Part shown: positions 30,860-40,882 of the stretch, in pieces
How the letters are laid out: every line of letters starts with the position of its first letter
Position numbering within the stretch: position 1 is the stretch's first letter
NCBI GenBank assembly: GCA_945901155.1
Contig: CAMDKO010000002.1
Span: 1-64,000, forward strand
From: Pedobacter schmidteae
GTDB lineage: Bacteria; Bacteroidota; Bacteroidia; Sphingobacteriales; Sphingobacteriaceae
Reading direction: 5' to 3'
Length of the DNA stretch: 64,000 nt
The notes under the pieces: generated by a model
The model's input: only the letters and a program-made list of their open reading frames with translations
Database searches by the model: none
Told to the model about the DNA's origin: nothing
Translations under genes and position numbers: made by a program

Positions 30860-32395
30860 TTAATTTGCTTTAAAGGCCATTGGATCAAGCTGCCTTTGAG
30901 TTCCATCAGGACCCACAGCAACAATATCATCAAAAATTACACGGGTTCCGGGAGTCACTGCGGCAATAGCAGCACGCATTTGCGGGCTAAAGGTATTACC
31001 TGTGGCTTGCAGCACTACAACGTCTGCACGTGGCCTGGCAATGACCAAACTAAATCTGGTCACATCAAATTTTGCATCAAAATCAAATTGATCGAGGATA
31101 GCAAAAATAGATGCTTGACCTTTTATTATAACAGAACTAATGCTTCCACCTGTTTTACCAGCAAATTTCGCTTTCGGATCAGGGATACGCTTAACACGAA
31201 AATCACTTGAACCAATATTTTGAACTTTACCATCAATATTTGCAGATACATTTACTTTAGCAACAGATCCTGCTGAAGTAACATTAACTGTATACTTACC
31301 ATTAGAACCAGAAATAGAGCCACCGTTTATTGTAATAGATAAATTCTCTTTGGGTATACCAGGTGCAGAAATAGAAACAGGGTTCGGTACTCCTACATAA
31401 AATACGTTCATTTTATCTGGCGAAACCACCACTGAAGGACGAGATACTTGATATTTTTGTTCTGGAGTAGTATAAGATTTTATAGTACCATCAGTTTGCT
31501 TCACGCGAACAATACCAGACCAGCTAAAAATACCTTCCTTGTTTGTGCTAACAGTGTAAGTACCCTTTCCATCTTTTATCTGAAGCCTAGAGCCTCCAAC
31601 TGTAATGTCTGGACTAGATTTTGAATCTGATGCGGTCAAGAATACTTCAGCTGTATAAGGCTGGCCCATAATCAAATAAGATGTAGGCGCAACAGCCACG
31701 GCAGAGAATTGATCCAAATTAACAATTGCAATATCCATTTTGCCAAGAAGTCGTTTCACCATTTCAGACTCTGCGTTCTTTATATCAGCCTGAATTTTAG
31801 CTAATGCTGTTATTGCTGCAGTAAGAGGAATACCATCACCAAAATTTGCTTGCTCCCAGCTTTTGCTAACCCCTCCAGAAGTTTTTATAGGATCTTTAGC
31901 TTCTAACGAAAAATTAACACTTTCACGTTCCTTTGGGTCAAGAAGACCAAGTAACTTCGCTCGAGTATCATTAATTTTTTTCTTTAGAATTGAAGCGCGA
32001 TTATCATTAATCATTAATCGCGGTGATATGTCCAGATTATCTCTTTTAGAGATATCTCCAGTCTCCTTATTATAACCACCACCTTCTTTTTCAAAAAGGT
32101 TTTTCAGTTCAACTACATATCCCTCAAGATCTTTGCTATAAGAACTAGCTAATTTAGCTTTATCATAAATAGGCCGTGCTCTAACAGGCTCGTTTTTAAG
32201 CTTAGTGGCTTCAAATGAAGCATAGGTGCCATCAACGCCGCTTTGAACATTTTCTGTTGAAGCATTCAAGCTATTCGTTAAATTTTTAAAGGCATCTAAT
32301 ATGGAGTCGCTGACATTCAGCGCTACTAAACCTAGTAAAACAAGGTAAAGTATTCCAATCATTTTCTGCCTTGGGGTTTCTTTACCTCCAGCCAT
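30860..32395 (-). CDS. gldM: Type IX secretion motor protein GldM
   Basis: MAGGKETPRQKMIGILYLVLLGLVALNVSDSILDAF; single TM and large periplasmic part. Confidence 0.96.
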   Translation of the reverse strand: MAGGKETPRQKMIGILYLVLLGLVALNVSDSILDAFKNLTNSLNASTENVQSGVDGTYASFEATKLKNEPVRARPIYDKAKLASSYSKDLEGYVVELKNLFEKEGGGYNKETGDISKRDNLDISPRLMINDNRASILKKKINDTRAKLLGLLDPKERESVNFSLEAKDPIKTSGGVSKSWEQANFGDGIPLTAAITALAKIQADIKNAESEMVKRLLGKMDIAIVNLDQFSAVAVAPTSYLIMGQPYTAEVFLTASDSKSSPDITVGGSRLQIKDGKGTYTVSTNKEGIFSWSGIVRVKQTDGTIKSYTTPEQKYQVSRPSVVVSPDKMNVFYVGVPNPVSISAPGIPKENLSITINGGSISGSNGKYTVNVTSAGSVAKVNVSANIDGKVQNIGSSDFRVKRIPDPKAKFAGKTGGSISSVIIKGQASIFAILDQFDFDAKFDVTRFSLVIARPRADVVVLQATGNTFSPQMRAAIAAVTPGTRVIFDDIVAVGPDGTQRQLDPMAFKAN

Positions 32396-32441
32396 GTAAT
32401 TTTATTTAAAATTTTTAAACTTATATTATTTACACAAACAA

Positions 32442-33236
32442 TTATGATTTGACAGGCTGATTCATTGCTGACAACATATTTCCATAAACTGAATTTAGGG
32501 AAGATAAGTTCTTAGCAAGTTTGCCAACTTCATCTTTAAACTGTTTAGAATCCTCCATTGAGTCATTGAAATTTTGCATAGTCATTGAAAGATTTTGATA
32601 GAATTTATTCATTGATTTTAAATGGGCACTTGAATCTTGTAACTCCAATTCATACACTGCATTCAAAGCGGATATGTTTTTAGCAAGTGCATTTACTTGC
32701 TCATGATACGATTTTGAATCAATATTAGTTTCTGAAATTTCCTTAAGACTTACAGTTGCTTTTTCAAATGCCTGATTAAGAGAATCAAAACTTCCGGATG
32801 CTGTTTTAACTTTTGCAGCAAGCTCAGTTGTAGCACTTGCTGTATCGGCAATACCTGATATTGCTGAAACTTTATCTCCGAACGTGCGCAAACCTGTCCC
32901 AAGACTTTCAATAAGTTCAGGACCAATTTTAGCATCATTCAACATTTTATCCAATGCCGCTGTTGAAGAGGCTGAACCAACAGATGATGAGCGCGATACT
33001 TCACCTTTAAATTCTTCATTAAGCTCTGGATATACCTTTGTCCAGTCTGGTTCTTTAGCATCTGGTAGAAAACCCAAACCAAAAAACAAAAGAGCCTCTG
33101 TAATTAAACCTACGGCAATCATATATTCACCACCCTTCCAATGTAGAATCTTGAACATCAAACCAACGATTACAATGGAGGCACCCCATGAGATTAAGGA
33201 ATTGATACCTAGTTTAAATTTTTTCTTTTGAGCCAT
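32442..33236 (-). CDS. gldL: Type IX secretion motor protein GldL
   Basis: Two N-terminal TMs with acidic residue in TM2 (GLITEALLFFGLGF), between gldK and gldM. Confidence 0.95.
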   Translation of the reverse strand: MAQKKKFKLGINSLISWGASIVIVGLMFKILHWKGGEYMIAVGLITEALLFFGLGFLPDAKEPDWTKVYPELNEEFKGEVSRSSSVGSASSTAALDKMLNDAKIGPELIESLGTGLRTFGDKVSAISGIADTASATTELAAKVKTASGSFDSLNQAFEKATVSLKEISETNIDSKSYHEQVNALAKNISALNAVYELELQDSSAHLKSMNKFYQNLSMTMQNFNDSMEDSKQFKDEVGKLAKNLSSLNSVYGNMLSAMNQPVKS

Positions 33237-33274
33237 AACTTTATTTTCTAATTTTAAATTGGATAATTTTAGGT

Positions 33275-34600
33275 TTATAGTTTGTCTTTTATATCACGAC
33301 CTTGGAATTTTGTAATACAACGGAACCCGATATAAGATTTTGAAGTATCTTGGTATTCAAAGCTACTTGCTGAATTTTGAAGGAAGTAGCCTATATCTTT
33401 CCATGAACCACCACGAACAACTTTACGTTTCAAAACTTCAGGATCATTTGATTTAGCTTCATAGCTAAATGATGGATTCAAATCATGTGTAAATGTTGAT
33501 GCTGACTCGTCAAATGCAGATGAAGTCCATTCTGCAACATTTCCCGCCATATTATATAAACCAAAATCATTTGGATAATAGGCCTTTACATTCACAGTGG
33601 TTGGTCCGCCATCATCAATATAATTACCACGTCCGGGCTTAAAATTAGCCATTAAGCACCCTTTTGCATTTCTTATATATGGTCCTCCCCATGGGAAAGT
33701 TGTACCTATCCTACCGCCACGTGCAGCATATTCAAACTCTGCCTCAGTAGGGAGTTCATAATCGGCTCTCTTTGGAAGGCGACGACTATCTTTATAGGCA
33801 TCATTCAAACGAGTTCTCCAAACTGTAAAAGCACGTGCCTGACGCCAATTTACACCAACTACAGGATAATTAGCATAAGCAGGATGCGAGAAATACCCCT
33901 TAACCATTGGCTCATTCTGTGCATAAGCAAAGTCAGATAACCATACTAACGTATCCGGATAAACTCCTACTGTATCTCTGAGAATGAAATCAGAACGTTT
34001 TGAAGTTAGATTATTTCTATTATTCGCCGCATCCCTTAACTTCATAATGGCGAAATTATATTTGATCATTCTTACATCAACTTCATTCCTATCGAAGACT
34101 TTATCATCTCCTTGATAATACATAGCCTGCAATTTGGCACCGTTTGCTGATGCCCCTTTCCCTTTCTTTCCACCCCAAATAGCACTTCCATTTCCAACTT
34201 TTTTCCAGTTGATATATTTTTTACCTGCAGCATTAGGATCTGCCTGTCCCTTTGGTTTAATATAATATTGATCATCCTGAAGATAATTGGAAATAGCAAT
34301 TGAATCGCGAACCCAGTTCACAAACTGACGGTATTCTTTATTGCTAATCTCGGTTTCATCCATATAAAAAGCCTGAACTGTAACCTGCTTTTTCTGTGAA
34401 ATCTGCGCAAAAGTTATATCCTGATCAGTCTGACCCATAATAAAAGTTCCAGCTGGAATATAAACCATCCCAAATGGAACCTCCTTGTTCTTAAACTTCT
34501 TAATTGCAACACCAACCAATTCACCATTTGTCCCACCTTTACCACAGCTAGAGGCTAAAATGACCAGAGCCGCAAGTGCGATATAGTATATTTTTTTCAT
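33275..34600 (-). CDS. gldK: Type IX secretion lipoprotein GldK (FGE/SUMF1-like)
   Basis: Lipobox LASSC; IPAGTFIMGQTDQD, GYFSHPAYANYPVVGVNW, ELPTEAEFEYAARGG, VVRGGSW; start taken at MKKIYY. Confidence 0.95.
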   Translation of the reverse strand: MKKIYYIALAALVILASSCGKGGTNGELVGVAIKKFKNKEVPFGMVYIPAGTFIMGQTDQDITFAQISQKKQVTVQAFYMDETEISNKEYRQFVNWVRDSIAISNYLQDDQYYIKPKGQADPNAAGKKYINWKKVGNGSAIWGGKKGKGASANGAKLQAMYYQGDDKVFDRNEVDVRMIKYNFAIMKLRDAANNRNNLTSKRSDFILRDTVGVYPDTLVWLSDFAYAQNEPMVKGYFSHPAYANYPVVGVNWRQARAFTVWRTRLNDAYKDSRRLPKRADYELPTEAEFEYAARGGRIGTTFPWGGPYIRNAKGCLMANFKPGRGNYIDDGGPTTVNVKAYYPNDFGLYNMAGNVAEWTSSAFDESASTFTHDLNPSFSYEAKSNDPEVLKRKVVRGGSWKDIGYFLQNSASSFEYQDTSKSYIGFRCITKFQGRDIKDKL

Positions 34601-34872
34601 TTCAAACAATTCCAGTTTAGCTTTTTTTCAATAAAACAATTTCAAAGATAATAAAATTTATAAAACTATATACGATTAAAACTAATCCATCTGCTTAAAA
34701 TGACAGCATTAGATATAATATCAATCTTAAAACTAAATAAAATAATTATTAAAAGGGCAAAATAAAGCATCTGTTTTGAATGCGGCAAAGTATTTTGATA
34801 ATACTTTCACATTCATCTAAAGGTTGCTAAAATTTCAAATAAATTTTTCTGGACAATTCATAGGTGAGATTT

Positions 34873-35652
34873 TTACTTATTAACCTGTTTAATATATTGC
34901 TCCAAAGCCATCGTCATACTAGGTGCTTCAGGAGTTGGTGCGGGTATATTCATAACTAATTCATGCTCAAGAACTGCTTTATGCGTGCTAGCTCCAAAGG
35001 CAGCAATACGGGTGAAATTTTGTTTAAAATCAGGGAAGTTGATAAATAAAGAATGAATGCTGCTTGGACTAAAGAATGCAATCACATCATAAAACACCTC
35101 TGCCAGATCTGAAAGATCACTGCAAACAGTATGAAATAGCACGGCAGTTTTAAAATCATACCCGTTATCATTCAGAAATTTTTGAGTTTCTTCAGCTGCA
35201 ACATCCGAGCATGGATATAAAAACTTCTCGGTAGTATGCTTTTTAAGAACCTCTGCAAGGTCGGCAGCAGTTTGTTTCCCAAAAAATATCTTCCTCTTCC
35301 TATATTGAATATATTTTTGAAGGTAAAGCGCAATCGTTTCTGAAATACAAAAGTATTTCATATCGGCAGGGACATCAAAGCGCAGCTCTTCACAAATTCT
35401 AAAAAAATGATCTGCTGAATTTTTGCTGGTAAAAATAACAGCTGTGAAATCTGCCAAATTGATCTTTTCTTTCCTGAATTCTTTTCCAGGAACACCCTCA
35501 ACATGAATAAAGGACCTAAAGTCAATTTTCAGATTATATTTTTTTGCCAAATCAAAATATGGCGATTTGTCGGAATCCGGCTTTGGTAACGTAACCAGGA
35601 TGCTTTTTACTTTCCTTGGTTTCTCAGTTGAAGATATTTGCATATTTTTCAT
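34873..35652 (-). CDS. hemD: Uroporphyrinogen-III synthase family protein
   Basis: HemD-like pattern ILVTLPKP...VIFTSKNSADHFF...AFGASTHKAVLE. Confidence 0.85.
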   Translation of the reverse strand: MKNMQISSTEKPRKVKSILVTLPKPDSDKSPYFDLAKKYNLKIDFRSFIHVEGVPGKEFRKEKINLADFTAVIFTSKNSADHFFRICEELRFDVPADMKYFCISETIALYLQKYIQYRKRKIFFGKQTAADLAEVLKKHTTEKFLYPCSDVAAEETQKFLNDNGYDFKTAVLFHTVCSDLSDLAEVFYDVIAFFSPSSIHSLFINFPDFKQNFTRIAAFGASTHKAVLEHELVMNIPAPTPEAPSMTMALEQYIKQVNK

Positions 35653-35657
35653 GGGGC

Positions 35658-36644
35658 TTAATACCCAAGTGCTTTAAATAGGATAATTAAAGGACAGAAT
35701 TCGAGGGCACAAAGATAAATAATTAAATAAACTTTAGGAAACTTGTAATTAGATAAAATATTAGCCCCCGCCCGAAGAAACTGGAGAAGGAAAATTATAA
35801 TGATCATTGCAATCCCAATATAGCTGTAAATAACTGCAAATCGATAGCTTGTTAAGCTAAAAGCAATTACTACAGGTAGAGATAGTATAGCGGCATTGAA
35901 ATAACTTAGGTATAAAACAGATACGTACTCTCTAACCAAACGTTGCACATCGAATAGAAATCCCAATATTCGCAAGGCAATAATTTTCATCGTAAACAAG
36001 CCAACAACTACAGCCGATAAGTAAATAAATAATTTAAATCCTTCAGCCGGGTAAGATATTTCCAGATACTTTCCAGATAAATAAAGGTAAAGCCCTGAGT
36101 TTAAACCAAATAAAAGGTAAAGAAATATAAATGGCCAGGAACTAAATAAAGTATCTTCCTTATTTACCTTACTTAAAGCCTGATTACTATAAAATGCATA
36201 TATGATAGTATTTAGCTCTGAGGGGAAGAAGAACCTGATTACCGCAAAAAATAAAACAAGAAATAAAACTACTGCAATGACCCATGTTTCTCTGTAGGAT
36301 CTTAGACTACCTGCATCATACCGGACAGATTTCTTCTGAAATTTACTTGCCCAGGAATGGAAGTCAAGATTTTCAACTTTGTAGAGTGAAATAAGGCTAT
36401 CTAAAAAAAGATTAGGTCTATTAGGATCAGGCGCCTTTATCCAAACAGTAGAAAGGGAATCTTTTATAGCGTTTGCTGAATCTATAAAATTTTGCCTCTG
36501 CACCAAAGTAACTGAATCTAACCGCCTGCTAGACTCAGAAAAATTCAGTTGCCTGAAATTTGATTTGCTGCTGTCAACCTGCGCAAAAACAAGGGGATTA
36601 ATTAAGAATAATATCAGTATTAAACCGAAAAACCGTTTGATCAT
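35658..36644 (-). CDS. DUF4271 membrane protein
   Basis: Multi-TM protein immediately upstream of hemD-like gene, an arrangement typical of Bacteroidota. Confidence 0.75.
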   Translation of the reverse strand: MIKRFFGLILILFLINPLVFAQVDSSKSNFRQLNFSESSRRLDSVTLVQRQNFIDSANAIKDSLSTVWIKAPDPNRPNLFLDSLISLYKVENLDFHSWASKFQKKSVRYDAGSLRSYRETWVIAVVLFLVLFFAVIRFFFPSELNTIIYAFYSNQALSKVNKEDTLFSSWPFIFLYLLFGLNSGLYLYLSGKYLEISYPAEGFKLFIYLSAVVVGLFTMKIIALRILGFLFDVQRLVREYVSVLYLSYFNAAILSLPVVIAFSLTSYRFAVIYSYIGIAMIIIIFLLQFLRAGANILSNYKFPKVYLIIYLCALEFCPLIILFKALGY

Positions 36645-36818
36645 CCTTAGCTAAAATCCATAAAACCAGATAACTCCATTTTTTCAAATTTCCACTTTTT
36701 TATTTTTGTTTCCTAAATATCTTTTTGACTTGAAAATTTGAATATGATCGCTGATATCAAATAAATTGTTTTTTTAAATAATGGCAATGAAAAATCAATT
36801 AAAATTTATTAAAAAAAA

Positions 36819-36861
36819 GAATATTATTCTTTAAATACAATATAAATTTGAATATTATTCT
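36819..36861 (+). promoter_or_regulatory. Promoter/operator of the Lrp-type regulator
   Basis: Two identical gaatattattct sites (36819-36830, 36850-36861) 31 bp apart, with a Bacteroidota -7 element taaatttg (36843-36850) between and overlapping the second. Confidence 0.55.
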
Positions 36862-36884
36862 ATTTTTATTATTTTTAACGAACA

Positions 36885-37361
36885 ATGAATCATAAAGAGC
36901 ACTTATCTGATAAAATAGATCTCGAAATTCTAAGCCTAATGCAGGAAAATTCGAGAATATCCAATGCGGACATTGCGCGGGTATTAAAAATGGCTCCTTC
37001 TGCAGTTTTCGAGAGGGTCAAAAAATTGGAACAAAAGAAAATTATATTACAATATACAACCCGGATAAATCCAGCAGCATTAAATCAAAACCTTATTGCT
37101 TTTGTTTACATTCAAGCATACAAAGGAATAGGGAATAGTAATACTGGCATTGAACTTGCAAAAATTGCAGGGGTACAAGAAGTTCATCAGATTGCAGGCG
37201 ATCATTGTTTTCTTGTAAAAATACGCACTTCCGATTCAGCATCACTTTTAGAAATGATGCGAAATAGCATGAGTAAAATTGCTGATATAACTATCACTAA
37301 AACCAGCATTGTTCTTGAAACCACTAAAGAACAACAACAACTATTAATACCAAAAGAATAA
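36885..37361 (+). CDS. Lrp/AsnC family transcriptional regulator
   Basis: HTH (DLEILSLMQENSRISNADIARVLKMAPSAVFERVKKLEQKKII) and RAM-like C-terminus. Confidence 0.93.
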   Translation: MNHKEHLSDKIDLEILSLMQENSRISNADIARVLKMAPSAVFERVKKLEQKKIILQYTTRINPAALNQNLIAFVYIQAYKGIGNSNTGIELAKIAGVQEVHQIAGDHCFLVKIRTSDSASLLEMMRNSMSKIADITITKTSIVLETTKEQQQLLIPKE

Positions 37362-38321
37362 ATGTCTGCCTCAGAAACCAAATCCGCATCACCAATAATG
37401 GTAATTCTTGCATTTGCAATTATTTATCTTGTTTGGGGTTCAACCTATTTCTTTATTCAGATTGCCGTAAAGGGATTTCCACCATTTATTTTGGGCGCCT
37501 TTCGTTTTATTATAGCAGGCTTGATCATGGCAATATGGTGTATTATAAAAGGTGAAAAACTATTTGGTATCAAGGGTATCAAACACGCAGCTATCAGTGG
37601 GATATTACTTCTTTTTTTTGGAACTGGAATTGTGATTTGGGTGGAACAAAGCATGCCAAGTGCTATGGTTGCCATTACTGTTTCATCTGCACCTTTATGG
37701 TTTGTATTACTGGACAAGCCTAAATGGTCTGAAAATTTCAGAAGTAAATCGATCATTGCTGGAATGCTTATTGGACTAGCAGGAGTGATTTTACTCTTTA
37801 GTGAACAAATTTCACAGATCTTTGCAATACCAGAAAGTACTCCTGTAAAAATGAGCAGTATGATATTATTGTTATTTGCAGCGGTTACCTGGGCAGGGGG
37901 ATCCCTCTATTCAAAGTATAAATCTGCAGAAGGGCCGATTATTGTTTCAACAACCTGGCAAATTATGGCTGCAGGAATTGCCTTTATTCCAGGCATTTTC
38001 ATTCGCGATGAATTCAGCACATTTCAATGGAGTGAAGTGCCATCCGATTCATGGTTTGCCCTTACCTATCTGGTAAGTATGGGTTCTATCGCTGGATTTA
38101 GTGCATACGTATGGCTGCTCCAGGTACGAACTGCCATGCAGGTAAGTACACACTCGTATGTAAACCCAGTTGTAGCGGTGCTTCTTGGAGTATTTTTTGC
38201 GAATGAAAAAATTACTGGTATCCAAGTCGCTGGACTAATAATCATTCTGGGAAGTGTGTTCCTGATCAATATGGCTAAGTATCGGAAAGAAAAATTAGCC
38301 GAAAGAGTTAAAAATTTCTAG
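37362..38321 (+). CDS. EamA/DMT family transporter
   Basis: Ten-TM duplicated EamA architecture (YLVWGSTYFFIQIAVKGFPPF...). Confidence 0.93.
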   Translation: MSASETKSASPIMVILAFAIIYLVWGSTYFFIQIAVKGFPPFILGAFRFIIAGLIMAIWCIIKGEKLFGIKGIKHAAISGILLLFFGTGIVIWVEQSMPSAMVAITVSSAPLWFVLLDKPKWSENFRSKSIIAGMLIGLAGVILLFSEQISQIFAIPESTPVKMSSMILLLFAAVTWAGGSLYSKYKSAEGPIIVSTTWQIMAAGIAFIPGIFIRDEFSTFQWSEVPSDSWFALTYLVSMGSIAGFSAYVWLLQVRTAMQVSTHSYVNPVVAVLLGVFFANEKITGIQVAGLIIILGSVFLINMAKYRKEKLAERVKNF

Positions 38322-38334
38322 CTATTGCAATTAA

Positions 38335-38364
38335 TTGGCTCTGCCGGTATTTGTTGTAGATTTG
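38335..38364 (+). promoter_or_regulatory. Bacteroidota-type promoter of hemW
   Basis: TTG at 38335-38337, 19 nt spacer, TAGATTTG at 38357-38364 (TAnnTTTG); ATG at 38369. Confidence 0.6.
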
Positions 38365-38368
38365 TACC

Positions 38369-39499
38369 ATGGCCGGAATTTATCTCCACATCCCTTTCTG
38401 TAAAAAAGCCTGTCACTATTGCGATTTCCATTTCAGCACATCGCCACAGTACAAAGACCAAATGCTCCAGGCACTAAGTCAAGAAATTGATTTAAGAAAG
38501 AATTATTTAGCCGGAGAAACGATAGAAACGATCTATTTTGGTGGAGGTACCCCATCATTACTCAGCGCCGATGACTTGCAAATCCTGATTGGAGCAATAA
38601 CTGACCTGTATGAAGTTTCTCCAACAGCTGAGATCACCCTGGAAGCAAATCCTGATGATCTGAATCCTCAAAAAGTAAGAGAATTTCGGCAAACTCTGGT
38701 CAATCGTTTCAGCATTGGTATACAATCATTTTTTGAAGAAGACCTGAAATGGATGAACAGAGCACATTCCGCTAGTGAAGCCCAAAGCTCAATCAAAAGA
38801 GTTCAGGATGCAGGTTTTGAAAATATAACAGCCGATCTAATCTATGGATATCCCCTGCTTAGCACACCTAAATGGGAGCATAATATTCAGCAGCTCATTG
38901 AATTACATATACCTCATATTTCTTCTTATTCCATGACGGTAGAACCTGCAACAGCCTTGTCATCGTTTATTAAAAAAGGAGAGCAAAAACCAATGGATGA
39001 AGGCCAGAGCAGTGCTCAGTTCCTTATTTTAATGGAACAACTTACAGAGGTAGGATTCGAACATTACGAAATATCAAACTTCGCAAAGCCGGGTTTGTAT
39101 TCCAAGCATAATTCAAACTATTGGGAAGGGGTGTCTTATCTGGGAATAGGGCCTTCAGCTCATTCATTTAATGGTGAAAGCCGGCAATGGAATGTTTCAA
39201 ATAATTCCAAATACATTGACCAGATACAGCTAAAAAAAATTCCTGCAGAAATAGAAGTCCTGACTACCGAAAACCGTATCAATGAATATATAATGACTTC
39301 TCTGCGCACAAGTAAGGGAATTAGTTTGCAAAAAATTACTGAACGCTTTGGCTCAGACTATTCAAATGAAGTAAGAGATGGTCTGGAACCTTTTGCCGAT
39401 AAAAACTGGATTAATTTAAATGATCAGATCGTTACATTGACAACAGATGGGAAACTCTTCGCTGACCATATTGCCTCAGAACTATTTATAAATACCTAA
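38369..39499 (+). CDS. hemW: Radical SAM heme chaperone HemW
   Basis: MAGIYLHIPFCKKACHYCDFHF (CxxxCxxC), FGGGTPSLL. Confidence 0.95.
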   Translation: MAGIYLHIPFCKKACHYCDFHFSTSPQYKDQMLQALSQEIDLRKNYLAGETIETIYFGGGTPSLLSADDLQILIGAITDLYEVSPTAEITLEANPDDLNPQKVREFRQTLVNRFSIGIQSFFEEDLKWMNRAHSASEAQSSIKRVQDAGFENITADLIYGYPLLSTPKWEHNIQQLIELHIPHISSYSMTVEPATALSSFIKKGEQKPMDEGQSSAQFLILMEQLTEVGFEHYEISNFAKPGLYSKHNSNYWEGVSYLGIGPSAHSFNGESRQWNVSNNSKYIDQIQLKKIPAEIEVLTTENRINEYIMTSLRTSKGISLQKITERFGSDYSNEVRDGLEPFADKNWINLNDQIVTLTTDGKLFADHIASELFINT

Positions 39500-39504
39500 A
39501 TTCT

Positions 39505-40296
39505 ATGGATATCAGGAACAAAGTTATTTGGATAACAGGCGCATCAAGCGGAATAGGTGAAGCACTCACTTATAAACTAAATGAATTGGGTGCCAAACTC
39601 ATCCTCTCATCCAGAAACAGAGAATCCTTATATGTGGTAAAAAGTAAATGCAAGATCAACCCTCTTGATATACATGTACTTCCACTCGATCTTGAAAACA
39701 CCGATTCCTTAAAAGAAGTGACAGCTTCAGCAATCAAAATATATAATAGAATAGATATGATTATCCATTCTGGAGGGGTTAGCCAGCGTTCACTGGCGCT
39801 CGAAACTAATCTAGACGTGGCACAAAGAATCATGAACATCAATTTTTGGGGAACTGTAGCACTTACTCAAAGCATTTTACCCTCCATGATATCCCACAAC
39901 ACCGGTCATATTGTTATAATCAGTAGTCTGGTTGGAAAATTCGGAACAAAATTTCGTTCGGCTTACTCAGCATCTAAGCATGCGCTGCATGGATATTTTG
40001 ATTCATTAAGAACAGAAATAGACCCTAAAATAAAAATTAGTATTATTTGCCCAGGTTTCATTAAAACAAATGTCACTATTAATGCATTAACTGCAGATGG
40101 AACCAAACAAAATAGCATGGATGATGCCCAGGCCAATGGTATGCCAGCAAATAAATGTGCCTTAGAAATAATTAAGGCCATTCAATCAGAAAAAGAAGAA
40201 GTCTATATAGGCGGAAAGGAAAAATACGCTGTACTACTAAAAAGATTTTTGCCAGGCCTATTCTCTAAAATTGTACGTAAAGCCAAAGTTACCTAA
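39505..40296 (+). CDS. SDR family oxidoreductase
   Basis: VIWITGASSGIGEAL; YSASKHALHGY active site. Confidence 0.94.
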   Translation: MDIRNKVIWITGASSGIGEALTYKLNELGAKLILSSRNRESLYVVKSKCKINPLDIHVLPLDLENTDSLKEVTASAIKIYNRIDMIIHSGGVSQRSLALETNLDVAQRIMNINFWGTVALTQSILPSMISHNTGHIVIISSLVGKFGTKFRSAYSASKHALHGYFDSLRTEIDPKIKISIICPGFIKTNVTINALTADGTKQNSMDDAQANGMPANKCALEIIKAIQSEKEEVYIGGKEKYAVLLKRFLPGLFSKIVRKAKVT

Positions 40297-40300
40297 TCCA

Positions 40301-40726
40301 TTAACTTGAATGATCGGCAATTACCTTCCATTGGCCCTTGATTTTTTTTACAAGTAAGGTGAAATATCCCTTGGGTTCATCGTTTTCTCTCTTTAAATGC
40401 CATGCGCCAAGTACAAATGCATGATCTGCAGCTATCATTTTTATTTCTTTAATATCAAAGCTTAAATAACCCATCGCTGATTTGTTGGGGTAACTCTTTT
40501 TATAATTTTTAAGGGTATTATTCCAGCCATATTGAGGACCGCTTTTTCCAACAAAAAGTAATGAATCTGACTGATTATAGCCTTGCATATATTCATTTAG
40601 GTCTCCTCTGTTCCATGCCTGTCTTTGGTCTTCAAGCAGTTTAAGAATTAAGTCGCTTTGGCTCCTTTGAGCAAACAAATTGATAGCAAACACAAAGAAT
40701 AACGAAGAGATAACTAATCTTTTCAT
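40301..40726 (-). CDS. Exported DUF4440/SnoaL-like (NTF2-fold) protein
   Basis: Signal peptide MKRLVISSLFFVFAINLFAQ then LLEDQRQAWNRGDLNEYMQGY; start at internal Met at 40726. Confidence 0.8.
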   Translation of the reverse strand: MKRLVISSLFFVFAINLFAQRSQSDLILKLLEDQRQAWNRGDLNEYMQGYNQSDSLLFVGKSGPQYGWNNTLKNYKKSYPNKSAMGYLSFDIKEIKMIAADHAFVLGAWHLKRENDEPKGYFTLLVKKIKGQWKVIADHSS

Positions 40727-40882
40727 GTCTAAAAATAAAGTTTTAAGAGAACATTTATAAAGTATCTGAAAATAGAGCACTCAAGCAGAATCTGCTCAAC
40801 CCTTTATTTGACACATCCTTAACATTAATAGCCGTTTAAACCTTTAACTTTAACCTTTCAAAAATCAAAGAAATCAGACCAG

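Noticed and set aside
32442-33236. Internal duplication in GldL C-terminal coiled coil as a novel domain
   Set aside because: Repeated (V/L)xALAKN(I/L)S(A/S)LNxVY motifs are compatible with ordinary GldL coiled-coil heptads.
36781-36884. Phase-variable poly-A tract upstream of the Lrp gene
   Set aside because: The a-run is only 8 nt in a generally AT-rich promoter; no evidence of variability from one sequence.
40801-40870. Possible short heptad run (ctttaac tttaacc)
   Set aside because: Only two or three words and no sustained register; consistent with chance in AT-rich DNA.
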